From: CAYSWH01 sp964434775
GTDB lineage: Bacteria; Patescibacteriota; JACMRA01
Length of the DNA: 45,011 nt
NCBI GenBank assembly: GCA_964434775.1
Contig: CAYSWH010000010.1
Span: 1 to 45,011, forward strand
Direction of reading: 5' to 3'
This document shows, piece by piece, positions 1-8,827 of this stretch; the first letter of the stretch is position 1; the number at the start of each line of letters is the position of its first letter. A program made the translations under genes and the position numbers. The notes beneath the pieces are model-generated. The model did not search any database, was not told where the DNA came from, and saw nothing but the letters and a program-made list of their open reading frames with translations.

Positions 1-83
1 TTGGATATTTTCTCGTTAATGACGTTATAATCCTTAAAAAATGTGTGATTTTCGGTAAAATAGTGCGGTCGGTAAAACCTAAT

Positions 84-112
84 TATACAATTTTTGATTT
101 TTATTATATACT
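84..112 (+). promoter_or_regulatory. putative promoter of the Ig-like surface protein gene
   Basis: TATACA (84-89), a 17-base spacer and TATACT (107-112) fit a sigma70-type promoter, though the -35 box is weak. Predicted transcription start is near 119, leaving a leader of about 50 bases before the ATG at 169. The rest of 1-168 shows no gene. Confidence 0.45.
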
Positions 113-168
113 AAAAAAGTAAGCCGGTTAACACGGGTTGTTGATTTGAACAAACAAAAACAAATATT

Positions 169-2838
169 ATGGGTTCACCACAAAAGAAAGGTTTTTCTGT
201 CCTTATTAGTAATGCAAACAAAAAATTTTTAATTGTCGCGACTTTTTTTCTTGTAATCGGGGTTTTCCTAGGACTCTCAATGCAAAGCATTTTGGAGAAT
301 ATCTCTTCAGGCAAAGACACTGCTCGGGCAGAAACAAACCTTGAAGTAGTGATTGATACTCCGTCAGAAAACTCTGAATTTACTGCTCCCGCAGATATAC
401 CCGTAGAGGTTTCAATAAATAATGATACCAACGGAGACGTCAGTAAAGTTAAGTTTTACGAAGGTGGTAATAATCTCGGTGAAGATAATAACGGGAGTAA
501 CGGATGGGCCTTTAATTGGCAAGGAGTAGGCGAAGGAACTTATACTGTCAAGGCTAAAGCCTTTGATTCGAGTGATTCGGAATTAGCTTCGGCTGAAGTA
601 ACAGGTGTCAAAGTCAATCCTAAACCCAATGAAAGACCGGTAGTCCAACAGATTCTTTCTCCTTCCGCCGGATATTATACTGCTCCGGTAAGTGTTCAGT
701 TTGTAGCCAAGGCTGTAGATCCTGACAATAATTTAAAGGAGGTAAGGATGTGGATGAACGATCAGCCGGAAGTGCTTGGAACGTTAGTTGCCACTGACAC
801 TTATCAGCATGATTATGTAGATTTGGGAGAGGGAAATTACACATTCAAGGTTAAAGCGATAGATCATCAGGGTAGTGTTTCCTATATAAAAACGGTTAGT
901 ATTATAGTTAACGCTCCTCCAACCCAGACCAACAGATCTCCGAATGTAGTGATTGACTCTCCTCAAAATGATCAAGAGTTTGAGGCCCCGGCCTCGATTG
1001 ATTATAATGTTACGGCAGTTGATCCCGACGGCTTTATCGATAGAGTAGAGTTTTATGTAAATGGAAACAAGCTTTCCGAGGATAAGCAAACTCCTTATAA
1101 TTTTCGTTGGAACGGAGTACCGAAAGGTAGTTATGTTTTGGTAGCTAGGGCATTTGATGACAAAGGGGACGGTGCAGTTTCAGGTGCAGTTTATGTAGAA
1201 GTAAAAGAACCGGCTTCGGATGGTCAGTCGTTATTTCCGGCACCTGTGGCTAATATCATTTCTCCTGTTGACAACCAAGAATTTCAAGCTCCGGCCAATA
1301 TTCAGATTGCTTCTACAGTTGTCACTTCCGGAACCGCTCCCACTAAAGTAGAGTTTTATAACGGAGAGGAGTTGATAGGTGAATCAACTGAGGAGCCATA
1401 TATATTTGAATGGCTTGAGGTGCCTGTAGGGGAATACACTATTAGAGTCAAGGCGTATGATGATCAAGGCGGTTCTTCCTTTTCAAGTCCTATAAATGTA
1501 AGGGTGGTGACAGAAGTGGTTGATCAATCACCCTCAGTTAGAATTATTTCTCCGGAACCCGAAGAAGTCTTCAAAGCACCGGCCACAATTGAAATAATAA
1601 CTACTACCGTTGATCCTGATGGAAGTGTGGACAGAGTAGAATTTTTTGATGGTGATAATAAGATTGGAGAAACCCTTGAAAGTCCTTATAATTTTAATTG
1701 GAAGGGGGTCCTTGTCGGAGAGTATACTTTGATAGCCAAGGTTTTTGACGATGAGGGTAATGAAACATCCTCGGATCCGGTGAAAATTAAAGTAAATACT
1801 TCAGGGGAGTCAGGTAAAAAGAATCCTATTTCCAGAGTTGAGTTTTACGCCGGAGATACTATAATTGGTCAATCTGACTCTATCCCCTTTGAATTCGATT
1901 GGACAGGAGTCACGCCGGGTAACTATAGTCTAGTTGCCAAAGGATATGATAATCAAGGCAATTCCACACTTTCAGAATTTGTAAATGTAATTGTTGAAGG
2001 CGAAGGTCTGGAGCTTACTCAAGAAGAGGGCGAGGAAGAGCCGAATAGTGAAGTTTTCGAAACCAGCGGTTCCAATAATATCCCCAAAATTTCACTTATC
2101 TCTCCTGAGAATAATGAAGCCTTTACCAGTCCGGCCAATCTCAAATTAGCTGTTAATGTATTTCCGATTGTAGCAGTGGAAGAGCCGGAATTTAACGAAA
2201 AGTTTGAAGAGCCGGCTAACGTTGAAATAGTTGCCGATGTTGGTGATATTGATGGTTCTATAAAGAAAGTGGAGTTCTTTCATGAGAATGAAAAAATAGG
2301 AGAGTCAACGGAATCTCCTTATAAGTTTTCTTGGGAAAATTTGGTTGAAGGCACCTACAACATTAAAATAAAGGCCTTTGATGATCTTGGGGAGAGTAGT
2401 GAATCAGAAGTAATCAGATTTTATGTTTTGGTCGAATCAGATGATATTACTCAATCACAAGGAGGCGACACTTCTTTTGGTTCAACCTTGGAGCTGAATG
2501 CCAATAATATTTTTATTTTAGTGCTTATCGCCAGTCTGATTCTATTCTTTATAATTTTGGCTTTTTTGAGTAGGAAGCGGATTGTAAATGCAGTAGGGAA
2601 TATAAAGCAAAAAATGAGACCTGCCAATCAAAACAATTCCGCTGATTATTCAAAATACGAAGGAGCCTACAACGATAGACTGAAAAAAGAATTCTTACAA
2701 GAAGAAAAGTCTAGTCCAAAAACTTCAAATCAAGGTTTTCGATTCAAAGATTCCCGGGATAATAATAATCATCAGCCAAATCCAGTTTCCGGAGACTATC
2801 CGGACTATAAATCGCGGTCAAATAAAGACAAAATATAG
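169..2838 (+). CDS. membrane-anchored surface protein with tandem bacterial Ig-like (Big_7-type) repeats
   Basis: Likely a cell-surface stalk or adhesin; no enzymatic motif is visible. A hydrophobic segment near residues 23-42 is a signal peptide or anchor. About seven repeats of 80-100 residues follow, each with the pattern SP..N..F.AP..I, then VEFY.G...IGE...PY.F.W.GV..G.Y....KA.DD.G, typical of the bacterial Ig domain Big_7. A second membrane segment lies near 779-801, followed by a charged Asn/Pro-rich tail of about 88 residues, probably cytoplasmic. The sixth unit lacks its first half and the seventh begins with one and a half copies, so repeats have recombined. No Shine-Dalgarno precedes the ATG. 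The architecture is clear; the ligand is unknown. Confidence 0.85.
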   Translation: MGSPQKKGFSVLISNANKKFLIVATFFLVIGVFLGLSMQSILENISSGKDTARAETNLEVVIDTPSENSEFTAPADIPVEVSINNDTNGDVSKVKFYEGGNNLGEDNNGSNGWAFNWQGVGEGTYTVKAKAFDSSDSELASAEVTGVKVNPKPNERPVVQQILSPSAGYYTAPVSVQFVAKAVDPDNNLKEVRMWMNDQPEVLGTLVATDTYQHDYVDLGEGNYTFKVKAIDHQGSVSYIKTVSIIVNAPPTQTNRSPNVVIDSPQNDQEFEAPASIDYNVTAVDPDGFIDRVEFYVNGNKLSEDKQTPYNFRWNGVPKGSYVLVARAFDDKGDGAVSGAVYVEVKEPASDGQSLFPAPVANIISPVDNQEFQAPANIQIASTVVTSGTAPTKVEFYNGEELIGESTEEPYIFEWLEVPVGEYTIRVKAYDDQGGSSFSSPINVRVVTEVVDQSPSVRIISPEPEEVFKAPATIEIITTTVDPDGSVDRVEFFDGDNKIGETLESPYNFNWKGVLVGEYTLIAKVFDDEGNETSSDPVKIKVNTSGESGKKNPISRVEFYAGDTIIGQSDSIPFEFDWTGVTPGNYSLVAKGYDNQGNSTLSEFVNVIVEGEGLELTQEEGEEEPNSEVFETSGSNNIPKISLISPENNEAFTSPANLKLAVNVFPIVAVEEPEFNEKFEEPANVEIVADVGDIDGSIKKVEFFHENEKIGESTESPYKFSWENLVEGTYNIKIKAFDDLGESSESEVIRFYVLVESDDITQSQGGDTSFGSTLELNANNIFILVLIASLILFFIILAFLSRKRIVNAVGNIKQKMRPANQNNSADYSKYEGAYNDRLKKEFLQEEKSSPKTSNQGFRFKDSRDNNNHQPNPVSGDYPDYKSRSNKDKI

Positions 2839-3021
2839 ATTCAGGTATGCAATTATATATTATAGAAATAAAGGATGGCAAAAGCTGATTTTCAGCAGAC
2901 TTTACTTTCTTAAAATGCATTAAGTCCAAGATATATTCGGGGACTCAAAAGAATCTTTTTTAGGTCGACTATCTTCTATTGACAAAAGAGCTTACCAAAG
3001 GCAGTCTTGTAAAAGACGGGT

Positions 3022-3228
3022 ATGACTCTAGAAAAAAAACTTTTAAGATTGCAAGAAATTCAGAAAAGCTTACAAGAAAAAAAGGTTTCTTTATCAGAAA
3101 GCGTGAAACTTTTGGAGGAAGCCTATAAGCTAAAGCAAGAAATCGAAAAAGAGCTTCAAGGTATTGAAAATAAATTAATCAAACTTACTGAAGAAGATAC
3201 TCATGATTCATTAAATGACTCAAAATAA
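3022..3228 (+). CDS. xseB: exodeoxyribonuclease VII small subunit
   Basis: The 68-residue protein is one charged helical hairpin. It has the XseB pattern: L.RLQEIQKSLQEKKVSLSESVKLLEEAYKL, then a second helix of Lys/Glu heptads. XseB binds the large catalytic subunit XseA to form the nuclease that degrades single-stranded DNA to oligonucleotides. XseA is not in this window. The gene ends 23 bases before serA on the same strand, so the two may share a transcript although their functions are unrelated. Length is at the short end for the family (usually 70-80). No other family fits well, but short coiled coils are easy to mistake. Confidence 0.72.
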   Translation: MTLEKKLLRLQEIQKSLQEKKVSLSESVKLLEEAYKLKQEIEKELQGIENKLIKLTEEDTHDSLNDSK

Positions 3229-3251
3229 TATTTGAGTATTTCAACAAGATT

Positions 3252-4460
3252 ATGTCGGGATATAAAACTTTACTTTTGGAAAATATTCATGAAAAAGCCG
3301 AAGAAAATTTACGGAAACAAGGTGTATTGGTGGATATGGAAGAAAAAAGCCTGAGTGAGGAAGAGCTTATTAAAATTGTGAACGAAAGAGGTATCAATAT
3401 TTTAGGAATTAGATCCAAAACTTCGGTTTCAAGTAAAATCATAAATAATTGTCCTTCTCTCTTGGCGATAGGAGCCTTCTGCATCGGAACTAATCAGATT
3501 GATTTGGATTCCTGTCAAAAGCAGGGAGTAGCGGTTTTTAACGCTCCCTACAGTAATGGTAGAAGTGTAGTTGAATTAGCTGTTTGCCTGATTATTGCTT
3601 TAAATAGAAGGTTAGTAGAAAATCATAATTTAGCCAAGGAAGGGGTTTGGAATAAGACATCTCACCATAGTTATGAAGTTAGAGGAAAAAAACTGGGAAT
3701 CATCGGGTATGGCAACATCGGTTCTCAACTATCAGTAATTGCCGAGTCTTTAGGGATAGACGTGTATTATTATGACTTGATTGAAAGACCCTCTCTTGGA
3801 AATGCCACCAAATGTGAATCTCTGGAAAAAATGCTTGCTCAAATGGATATAGTATCCTTGCATATTGACGGTCGAGAAGATAATCACAGTTTTTTTGATT
3901 CCCAAAAATTTTCTTTGATGAAAGACGGTTCCTATTTTATTAATTTAGCTAGAGGAAATGTGGTTGAAGTCGATAGTCTAGCTGCCAGTCTGGAGAACGG
4001 TAAACTTGCCGGAGCTGCGGTGGACGTTTTTCCTAGCGAGCCAAAATCCAATCGTGATAAGTTTGAATCGGTTTTACAAAAATATCCAAATGTTATTTTG
4101 ACTCCTCACATTGGCGGAAGCACTCAGGAAGCTCAACAAAACATTGCTGATTTTGTTCCTATGCAAATAATAAATTATATAAAAAACGGAGACACTACTA
4201 TGAGTGTTAATTTCCCTCGAATTAACCTTCCTCCGATTTCAGGACTCAACCGTTTTATCCATATCCACAAGAATACTCCCGGTATTTTAGCTAAAATTAA
4301 TAGCATTTTGGCTTCTCATGGAATAAATATTGAAGGTCAGTATCTTAAAACAAATGAAGCTATCGGCTACGTAATTACTGATACTAACACCAATATTAGC
4401 TCGGAGTTGGTGCAGGAAATAGAAGGTGTAGAAAACACCGTTACTACCAGAGTACTTTGA
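3252..4460 (+). CDS. serA: D-3-phosphoglycerate dehydrogenase with ACT domain
   Basis: First step of serine synthesis: 3-phosphoglycerate plus NAD+ to 3-phosphohydroxypyruvate, in the cytoplasm. The substrate-binding part comes first. Then comes the NAD fold with GYGNIG near 155, the catalytic Arg in LARGNVV (about 234), Glu in PSEP (about 263) and His in TPHIGGS (about 285). A C-terminal ACT domain (about 334-402, FIHIHKNTPGILAKIN) is the usual site for feedback inhibition by serine. At 402 residues it matches the short E. coli-type enzyme (410). The next pathway gene, serC, lies 2.5 kb downstream, separated by a minus-strand small gene and a membrane protein. It ends in TGA. Confidence 0.95.
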   Translation: MSGYKTLLLENIHEKAEENLRKQGVLVDMEEKSLSEEELIKIVNERGINILGIRSKTSVSSKIINNCPSLLAIGAFCIGTNQIDLDSCQKQGVAVFNAPYSNGRSVVELAVCLIIALNRRLVENHNLAKEGVWNKTSHHSYEVRGKKLGIIGYGNIGSQLSVIAESLGIDVYYYDLIERPSLGNATKCESLEKMLAQMDIVSLHIDGREDNHSFFDSQKFSLMKDGSYFINLARGNVVEVDSLAASLENGKLAGAAVDVFPSEPKSNRDKFESVLQKYPNVILTPHIGGSTQEAQQNIADFVPMQIINYIKNGDTTMSVNFPRINLPPISGLNRFIHIHKNTPGILAKINSILASHGINIEGQYLKTNEAIGYVITDTNTNISSELVQEIEGVENTVTTRVL

Positions 4461-4483
4461 GAAGATTATTGGTCTTCCCCTCA
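4456..4483 (+). terminator. weak terminator-like hairpin after serA
   Basis: TTGAG-AAGA pairs with TCTT-CTCAA across a TTATTGG loop, with a CCC bulge, then ATTTTAATT. The stem is imperfect and the T-tract is poor, so this is only a candidate. Confidence 0.3.
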
Positions 4484-4531
4484 AATTTTAATTAGGTTTT
4501 CTAGTTTGATTAATATTTCTCTTGTTTTTAT

Positions 4532-4557
4532 TAATAAATAACCGCCTGAAACGGCGG
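4532..4557 (-). terminator. Rho-independent terminator of the Trp-rich peptide gene
   Basis: CCGCC (4542-4546) pairs with GGCGG (4553-4557) around a six-base loop. Read on the minus strand, the hairpin is followed by a T-rich stretch (TTATTTATT). It lies 25 bases beyond the stop codon of the small minus-strand gene. Confidence 0.65.
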
Positions 4558-4582
4558 CAATAATTGTAATGTGTGCTTTTAA

Positions 4583-4771
4583 CTACCTCCAGATCCAGCG
4601 GGGATACCAGCTCCACCAAGTCATATTTGTCTGTTTTTCAGCCCCGGTGGCGGCCAGTTGTTGAGGTCCGGAAAAAAATAGTGCCCCAAACATAAAAATT
4701 GAAATCATTAAAGCAATTGCTGCTATGATCAGCTTTTTTAGATTTAGTTGAATGAGTGAGTTGTTGAGCAT
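4583..4771 (-). CDS. small exported peptide precursor with Trp/Arg-rich C-terminus
   Basis: A 62-residue protein. Its first 20 or so residues end in a Lys pair, a hydrophobic core (IIAAIALMISIFMFGALFF) follows, and after QQLAATGA there is an exposed tail EKQTNMTWWSWYPRWIWR. The tail has five Trp, a Pro and two Arg in its last 12 residues, a composition seen in membrane-active peptides such as indolicidin. Cleavage near LAA or ATGA is plausible. The ATG at 4771 is preferred over a GTG at 4813, because the promoter (4804-4832) would start transcription between them. With its own promoter and terminator this is a complete monocistronic unit. Function is unknown: an antimicrobial or membrane-disrupting peptide, or simply a membrane protein with an aromatic anchor. 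Confidence 0.6.
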   Translation of the reverse strand: MLNNSLIQLNLKKLIIAAIALMISIFMFGALFFSGPQQLAATGAEKQTNMTWWSWYPRWIWR

Positions 4772-4803
4772 AAAAATATTGTTAAACTTATTAAGGTGCG
4801 TTT

Positions 4804-4832
4804 GATTTAACACATTTTTCTTAACTTGTCAA
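4804..4832 (-). promoter_or_regulatory. promoter of the Trp-rich peptide gene
   Basis: On the minus strand, a perfect TTGACA (4827-4832) is followed after 16 bases by TTAAAT (4805-4810). Predicted start is near 4798, giving a leader of roughly 27 bases before the ATG at 4771. Confidence 0.6.
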
Positions 4833-4872
4833 CAACTATCTTATCATTCATAATCCAAGCAATAATTTCTCT

Positions 4873-6867
4873 ATGCATAAACAAAAAGCTCGGCAACTAT
4901 CAGCCGCTAGAGAGATATTAAAGAACGAATCGTCCAGTTCTTCGGGGCAAGATTTTTTTGCGGTTATATATCAAATCGTTTATTTGATAAGTCAAAATAA
5001 ATTGTTTTACTTCTTATTTTCTTTAATAAGTTTGACCGGAATAGGTTTTTTCGGATTTCTGGGTTTTTTTGAAAATTTCTTAATTATTTTTTACGATTTA
5101 GGCTTTTTAGCTGCAAATCAGTCGAGTTGGGTTACCTTGGTTTATATATTTTGGATTTCACTGGAGATTCTTATTTTTTTATTCGTGACTTTGGCTATAT
5201 GGAGCTTTTTCAAAAAGTTGATTAATCTGAAAGATCCGAAATGGTACAAACCTCTTTCATTGATTTTTAGCAACAGGCTATCAAAAATTCCCCTAATATT
5301 TGCATTTACATTCTTTTATAGTATTTCTACCGCTTTTGTTCTACTTTTTTACCCTCAAGACCACTTAAACCTTAATCTTACATATTTCTCCGTAATTTTA
5401 GCAGCTATACTAACGGTTTATCAGGTTCTGAAATATTTTTATATAATTTATAAATACTATTTTTTATTAGAAAAGAATTTGTTTAAAAGATTTTATCCTT
5501 TGTTTGTTTATTTTTCCATCCCCCTGGTAATACTTTTAACTAGTTGGTTGGTTAACTGGGTATTCTCCGGAAATAGATTTATTGAAGAAGGTTCGCCAAT
5601 ATTTTTTTACTTTGCCTATCTGCTTTATCCTACTTTTCTGCCGGTGGTTAGCCCTGAATTGTCGCTTCAAGAAATATTCATTTCAGATTTGTATCTATTT
5701 TCTGCCTTTACTTATTCAGCCTTATTGATTCAGATACTTTTTTTAATTTTTTTAAATTACCTTGAGTCCGTTCTTTTGATTAAAAAAAATGTACTTGAGA
5801 TTATTTCTTCGGCTATCCTGTTTTTACAATTTTTTATTCTAATAGTTGTTCTTGATACGATCTATTTTGCAAACTTTGATTCCGGAAAAGAAACTGCGTT
5901 TTTTAGCACTTTCTATTTGGTTGTTCTGACCGCCATAATCTATCGAATGGTTAAATATGTGCTGGATATGCAAGTGGAGGAGGTTAAACTAAGGGAGCCC
6001 TACTTTTCTTTGGCTGAGGTCAAGACTTTAAGCGACTTGCGTCCTTTGTTTTATAGCTTAAACGGGACATTTATCACCGAAAATCAGATTTATCCTTATC
6101 TTAAGGAGATCTATGAGTATTTGAATAAGCGTATCTGCAAAGCAAAGGTGGTTTACATTTCGGAAAAAGAAAAAAACGGGGGCTATACTATTCTAAAAAC
6201 TCTTCAAAAAAATAATTCTATGATTAGTGACTGGCTCTGGTTTGAAGAGGGTGATTTTAAAAAATGTTATAAAGACGGTAAGCTGATTGAGTCAAAGTGT
6301 TTACAGTTGATTGAAGCTAAATTTGATGACTATTTTGAACAAACGAAGGAGGAAGCGGGTTTAAGCTTAGGCAGTTTCCTTTACCGGTTTAAACGAATGC
6401 ATCACACATGTTTGACTGTAATAATCTGTACTCAAAAGCCCGAGATTTTGAAAGTATTCCAAGAAAATATTTTCCAACAAGAAACAAGATATTTAGACAC
6501 AAATTACATTATTCTATTCCAAGGCAGAGAAGAGCCTAAAATTGTAGAAAGCCTATACTTGGAAGGCCTTTTAAGTGGAGATGATAAGGTTGGGTTAGAC
6601 TTTGAATACGAAGATTTACTGGAAGTTATGGAGAATTTTGTAACAAAAATATCTGACTATTGTCATATTTCAGAGCAAAAACTGGTTGAGAAATCATTGG
6701 ATGCCTTTGATAAATACAGGGACGAGCAGATTAATATAGTTAAAATCGTGAAGTATGGAAACAAGTTATACGAAGAGATTCTGTCAGGGAAAGAAGACTT
6801 TACAAATAGTGATTTAGAAAATATACTATATGATATAATTAATAGGAAAGATTTTAGTCGACTTTAG
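4873..6867 (+). CDS. polytopic membrane protein with large cytoplasmic C-terminal domain, unrecognised
   Basis: 664 residues. I do not recognise the family. The first 380 or so residues hold about nine or ten hydrophobic segments; the remaining 280 are soluble and charged. In the soluble part, the stretch around LYRFKRMHHTCLTVIICTQ (near residues 500-520) resembles the sensor region of Zot/VirD4-like P-loop ATPases, where a hydrophobic strand ends in TQ. However, no Walker A motif (GxxxxGK[ST]) is present, so the similarity may be chance or mark a dead ATPase fold. The gene is divergent from the small Trp-rich peptide gene and is followed by the serC cluster 49 bases later. The extreme AT content and long hydrophobic runs match its neighbours. 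Confidence 0.7.
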   Translation: MHKQKARQLSAAREILKNESSSSSGQDFFAVIYQIVYLISQNKLFYFLFSLISLTGIGFFGFLGFFENFLIIFYDLGFLAANQSSWVTLVYIFWISLEILIFLFVTLAIWSFFKKLINLKDPKWYKPLSLIFSNRLSKIPLIFAFTFFYSISTAFVLLFYPQDHLNLNLTYFSVILAAILTVYQVLKYFYIIYKYYFLLEKNLFKRFYPLFVYFSIPLVILLTSWLVNWVFSGNRFIEEGSPIFFYFAYLLYPTFLPVVSPELSLQEIFISDLYLFSAFTYSALLIQILFLIFLNYLESVLLIKKNVLEIISSAILFLQFFILIVVLDTIYFANFDSGKETAFFSTFYLVVLTAIIYRMVKYVLDMQVEEVKLREPYFSLAEVKTLSDLRPLFYSLNGTFITENQIYPYLKEIYEYLNKRICKAKVVYISEKEKNGGYTILKTLQKNNSMISDWLWFEEGDFKKCYKDGKLIESKCLQLIEAKFDDYFEQTKEEAGLSLGSFLYRFKRMHHTCLTVIICTQKPEILKVFQENIFQQETRYLDTNYIILFQGREEPKIVESLYLEGLLSGDDKVGLDFEYEDLLEVMENFVTKISDYCHISEQKLVEKSLDAFDKYRDEQINIVKIVKYGNKLYEEILSGKEDFTNSDLENILYDIINRKDFSRL

Positions 6868-6919
6868 TAGTAATATTTTGATTCTATACTTTATTCATTT
6901 AAAATAAAATAAATATTTG

Positions 6920-8002
6920 ATGTTCAAGAAAAAATTTTTTACTCCGGGTCCTTCCGAATTATATCCAAATGTAGATAAATATATCATAGAAGCTATAGAT
7001 CTTCAAATTGGTAGTATTTCTCACCGTAGTCCTCAGTATGTAGAAATTCACAAGAAGCTGGTTGATAATCTCAGAGAAATCTTTCAAATACCGGATAACT
7101 TTACTATTTTTGTAGGTGGAAGTGCTACTCAGTTTATGGAGAGGGTCGTAGAAAATTGTGTGGAAAAAACCAGCTTTCATTTGGTTAACGGATCTTTTTC
7201 CAGGAGGTTTCAGGAAATATCCAGGGATTTACACAAAGATTCAAGGCAAATTAGAGTGGGATTGGGGGAGAGTTTTGATTTTGATAATTTAAAGGTTCCG
7301 GAAGAGTCTGAATTGATTACTTTTACTTCTTGTGAAACCAGCACCGGAGTAGAGATATCTCCGGAAAGAATATATCAAATTAAGAATCAACACCCTGATA
7401 AATTGATTGCTGTGGATGCAGTTTCTTCCTATCCTTATTATAATTTGAATTATAAAATGGTTGACGCGGTCATTTTTTCCGTTCAAAAAGGTTTCGGACT
7501 TCCTGCGGGGCTGGGTATTGCGGCGGTAAACGAGAGGTGTGTTCAAAAATCCTATCAATTAAGAGAAAAGGGTATAAGTGTAGGCAGTTACAATGCTTTC
7601 TGTTTGATTGATGAGAAAGCAAAGAACTTTCAAACATTAGAAACTCCTAACGTTATGGGGGTTTATCTTTTAACTAGGGTTCTGGAAAATATGTTGGCTT
7701 ACGGGATAGAAAAAATTAGAGAAGAAACTATTCACAAGGCAAACCTATTGTATAATTATTTTGACAACCATTCTCTATTTCAACCATATATTTCAAATTC
7801 TGAGGATCGTTCCAAGACGGTGATAGTTATAAAATACGATCATCCAAAAGAGGTTTTGGACAAATTTAAGCCTGAAAATATTGTAATTGGCGGTGGATAC
7901 GGCGAGGAAAAGCATAGGCAATTCCGTATTGCCAACTTCCCTGCTCATTCAATAGAGGATATGAATAATCTTCTCAGTAAGTTTACAAAATTTTACGGTT
8001 GA
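6920..8002 (+). CDS. serC: phosphoserine aminotransferase (class V aminotransferase)
   Basis: Second step of serine synthesis: 3-phosphohydroxypyruvate plus glutamate to phosphoserine, PLP-dependent. The protein starts FFTPGPSELYPNV, the SerC/class V signature. It has the GSATQ phosphate-binding loop, the SCETSTGVEI segment, the AVDAVSSYPYY strand with the cofactor Asp, and the PLP lysine in SVQKGFGLP near residue 190. The ATG at 6920 follows an in-frame TTG by one codon and gives the expected N-terminus. About 360 residues, the usual length. trpA follows after 33 bases, so serC leads a serC-trpA-trpC unit. A -10 like TATACT at 6885-6890 lies upstream without a good -35. Class V transaminases can differ in substrate; the nearby serA supports SerC. 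Confidence 0.88.
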   Translation: MFKKKFFTPGPSELYPNVDKYIIEAIDLQIGSISHRSPQYVEIHKKLVDNLREIFQIPDNFTIFVGGSATQFMERVVENCVEKTSFHLVNGSFSRRFQEISRDLHKDSRQIRVGLGESFDFDNLKVPEESELITFTSCETSTGVEISPERIYQIKNQHPDKLIAVDAVSSYPYYNLNYKMVDAVIFSVQKGFGLPAGLGIAAVNERCVQKSYQLREKGISVGSYNAFCLIDEKAKNFQTLETPNVMGVYLLTRVLENMLAYGIEKIREETIHKANLLYNYFDNHSLFQPYISNSEDRSKTVIVIKYDHPKEVLDKFKPENIVIGGGYGEEKHRQFRIANFPAHSIEDMNNLLSKFTKFYG

Positions 8003-8035
8003 TAATAAGAATTTTTTGGATGTAATTTACGTTTT

Positions 8036-8821
8036 ATGAATGTACGGATAATGACTCATTTGATAGCCAACTACCCCAATCCTGAAGTGTATCAAAAGGC
8101 TTTAAGAGCAATGTTAAAGTTCAATGTTGATTATTTGGAGGTGCAGATTCCTTTTAACTATCCGTTGGCTGACGGGCCCGTTATTTATGAAGCCAATCAG
8201 AAGGCCCTGGAACATAGGCAAACTATAGATCAAATTTTAAATAATGTTTCTAAGATCAAGCTGGAATTTACTGACTCGACTACTCAGATTTTGCTAATGT
8301 CTTATTCTACGCCGGTTATTAACTATGGTCTAGACAGGTTAATAAAAAAAATTAAAAGTAGCGACTTAAGTGGTTTTATAATTCCTGACTTAACCGTAGG
8401 CTCTCCGGAGCAAATAAAATTTGCCAAAAGGTGTAAGGAAGAGAGGTTACAGTTTATACCTTTAGTTTCGCCGATTTCCAGTAATCTAAGGTTGAGAAGG
8501 ATTGCCGACAATTTAGAAGAAGAGCAAGTAATTTACGCTACAGCCCGAACCGGAAAGACCGGACAAAAAAGTGATCTGGAAGACCAAGAAGTGCAAAAAT
8601 ATTTAAACAATCTAAAGGAAACTTTTCCAAGACAAAAAATCGCTCTCGGTTTTGGAATAAGTGAAAGAAGTCAGGTAAACTTTTTAAATTCTCAAGGAAT
8701 AATTGCCATTATCGGGAGTCAAATTGTCAGGATTCTCAAGAACGTACATGAAAATAACCTTGATCCGGAAAACCATATGGAGACTTTTTTGGGTGAACTG
8801 GGTTTAAAAGTTAATAGTTAA
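8036..8821 (+). CDS. trpA: tryptophan synthase alpha subunit
   Basis: Cleaves indole-3-glycerol phosphate to indole and glyceraldehyde 3-phosphate; normally works with TrpB, which joins indole to serine. The motif YLEVQIPFNYPLADGP carries the catalytic Glu35 and Asp46, eleven residues apart as in the Salmonella enzyme (Glu49 and Asp60). Further conserved parts are GFIIPDL, LVSPIS near the phosphate site, YATARTGKTG, and ALGFGIS followed by IIGSQIV. The length of 261 is normal for this TIM barrel. The stop lies 6 bases before the trpC ATG. Neither trpB nor the earlier trp genes are in the window. The order trpA-trpC reverses the common trpC-F-B-A order. Confidence 0.93.
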   Translation: MNVRIMTHLIANYPNPEVYQKALRAMLKFNVDYLEVQIPFNYPLADGPVIYEANQKALEHRQTIDQILNNVSKIKLEFTDSTTQILLMSYSTPVINYGLDRLIKKIKSSDLSGFIIPDLTVGSPEQIKFAKRCKEERLQFIPLVSPISSNLRLRRIADNLEEEQVIYATARTGKTGQKSDLEDQEVQKYLNNLKETFPRQKIALGFGISERSQVNFLNSQGIIAIIGSQIVRILKNVHENNLDPENHMETFLGELGLKVNS

Positions 8822-8827
8822 TTGCTT

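Noticed and set aside
2979..3012. Promoter starting at TTGACA (2979-2984) ahead of xseB
   Set aside because: No acceptable -10 box lies 16-18 bases downstream.
169..4460. Recoded UGA (Gly) as in SR1/Gracilibacteria
   Set aside because: serA and serC end at TGA exactly where their families end, and internal TGA codons are absent from intact genes.
4583..4771. Trp-rich small frame as an attenuator leader peptide for tryptophan genes
   Set aside because: It is followed by a terminator and then by the convergent serA gene, so no gene lies downstream for it to control; the trp genes are on the other strand and 3 kb away.
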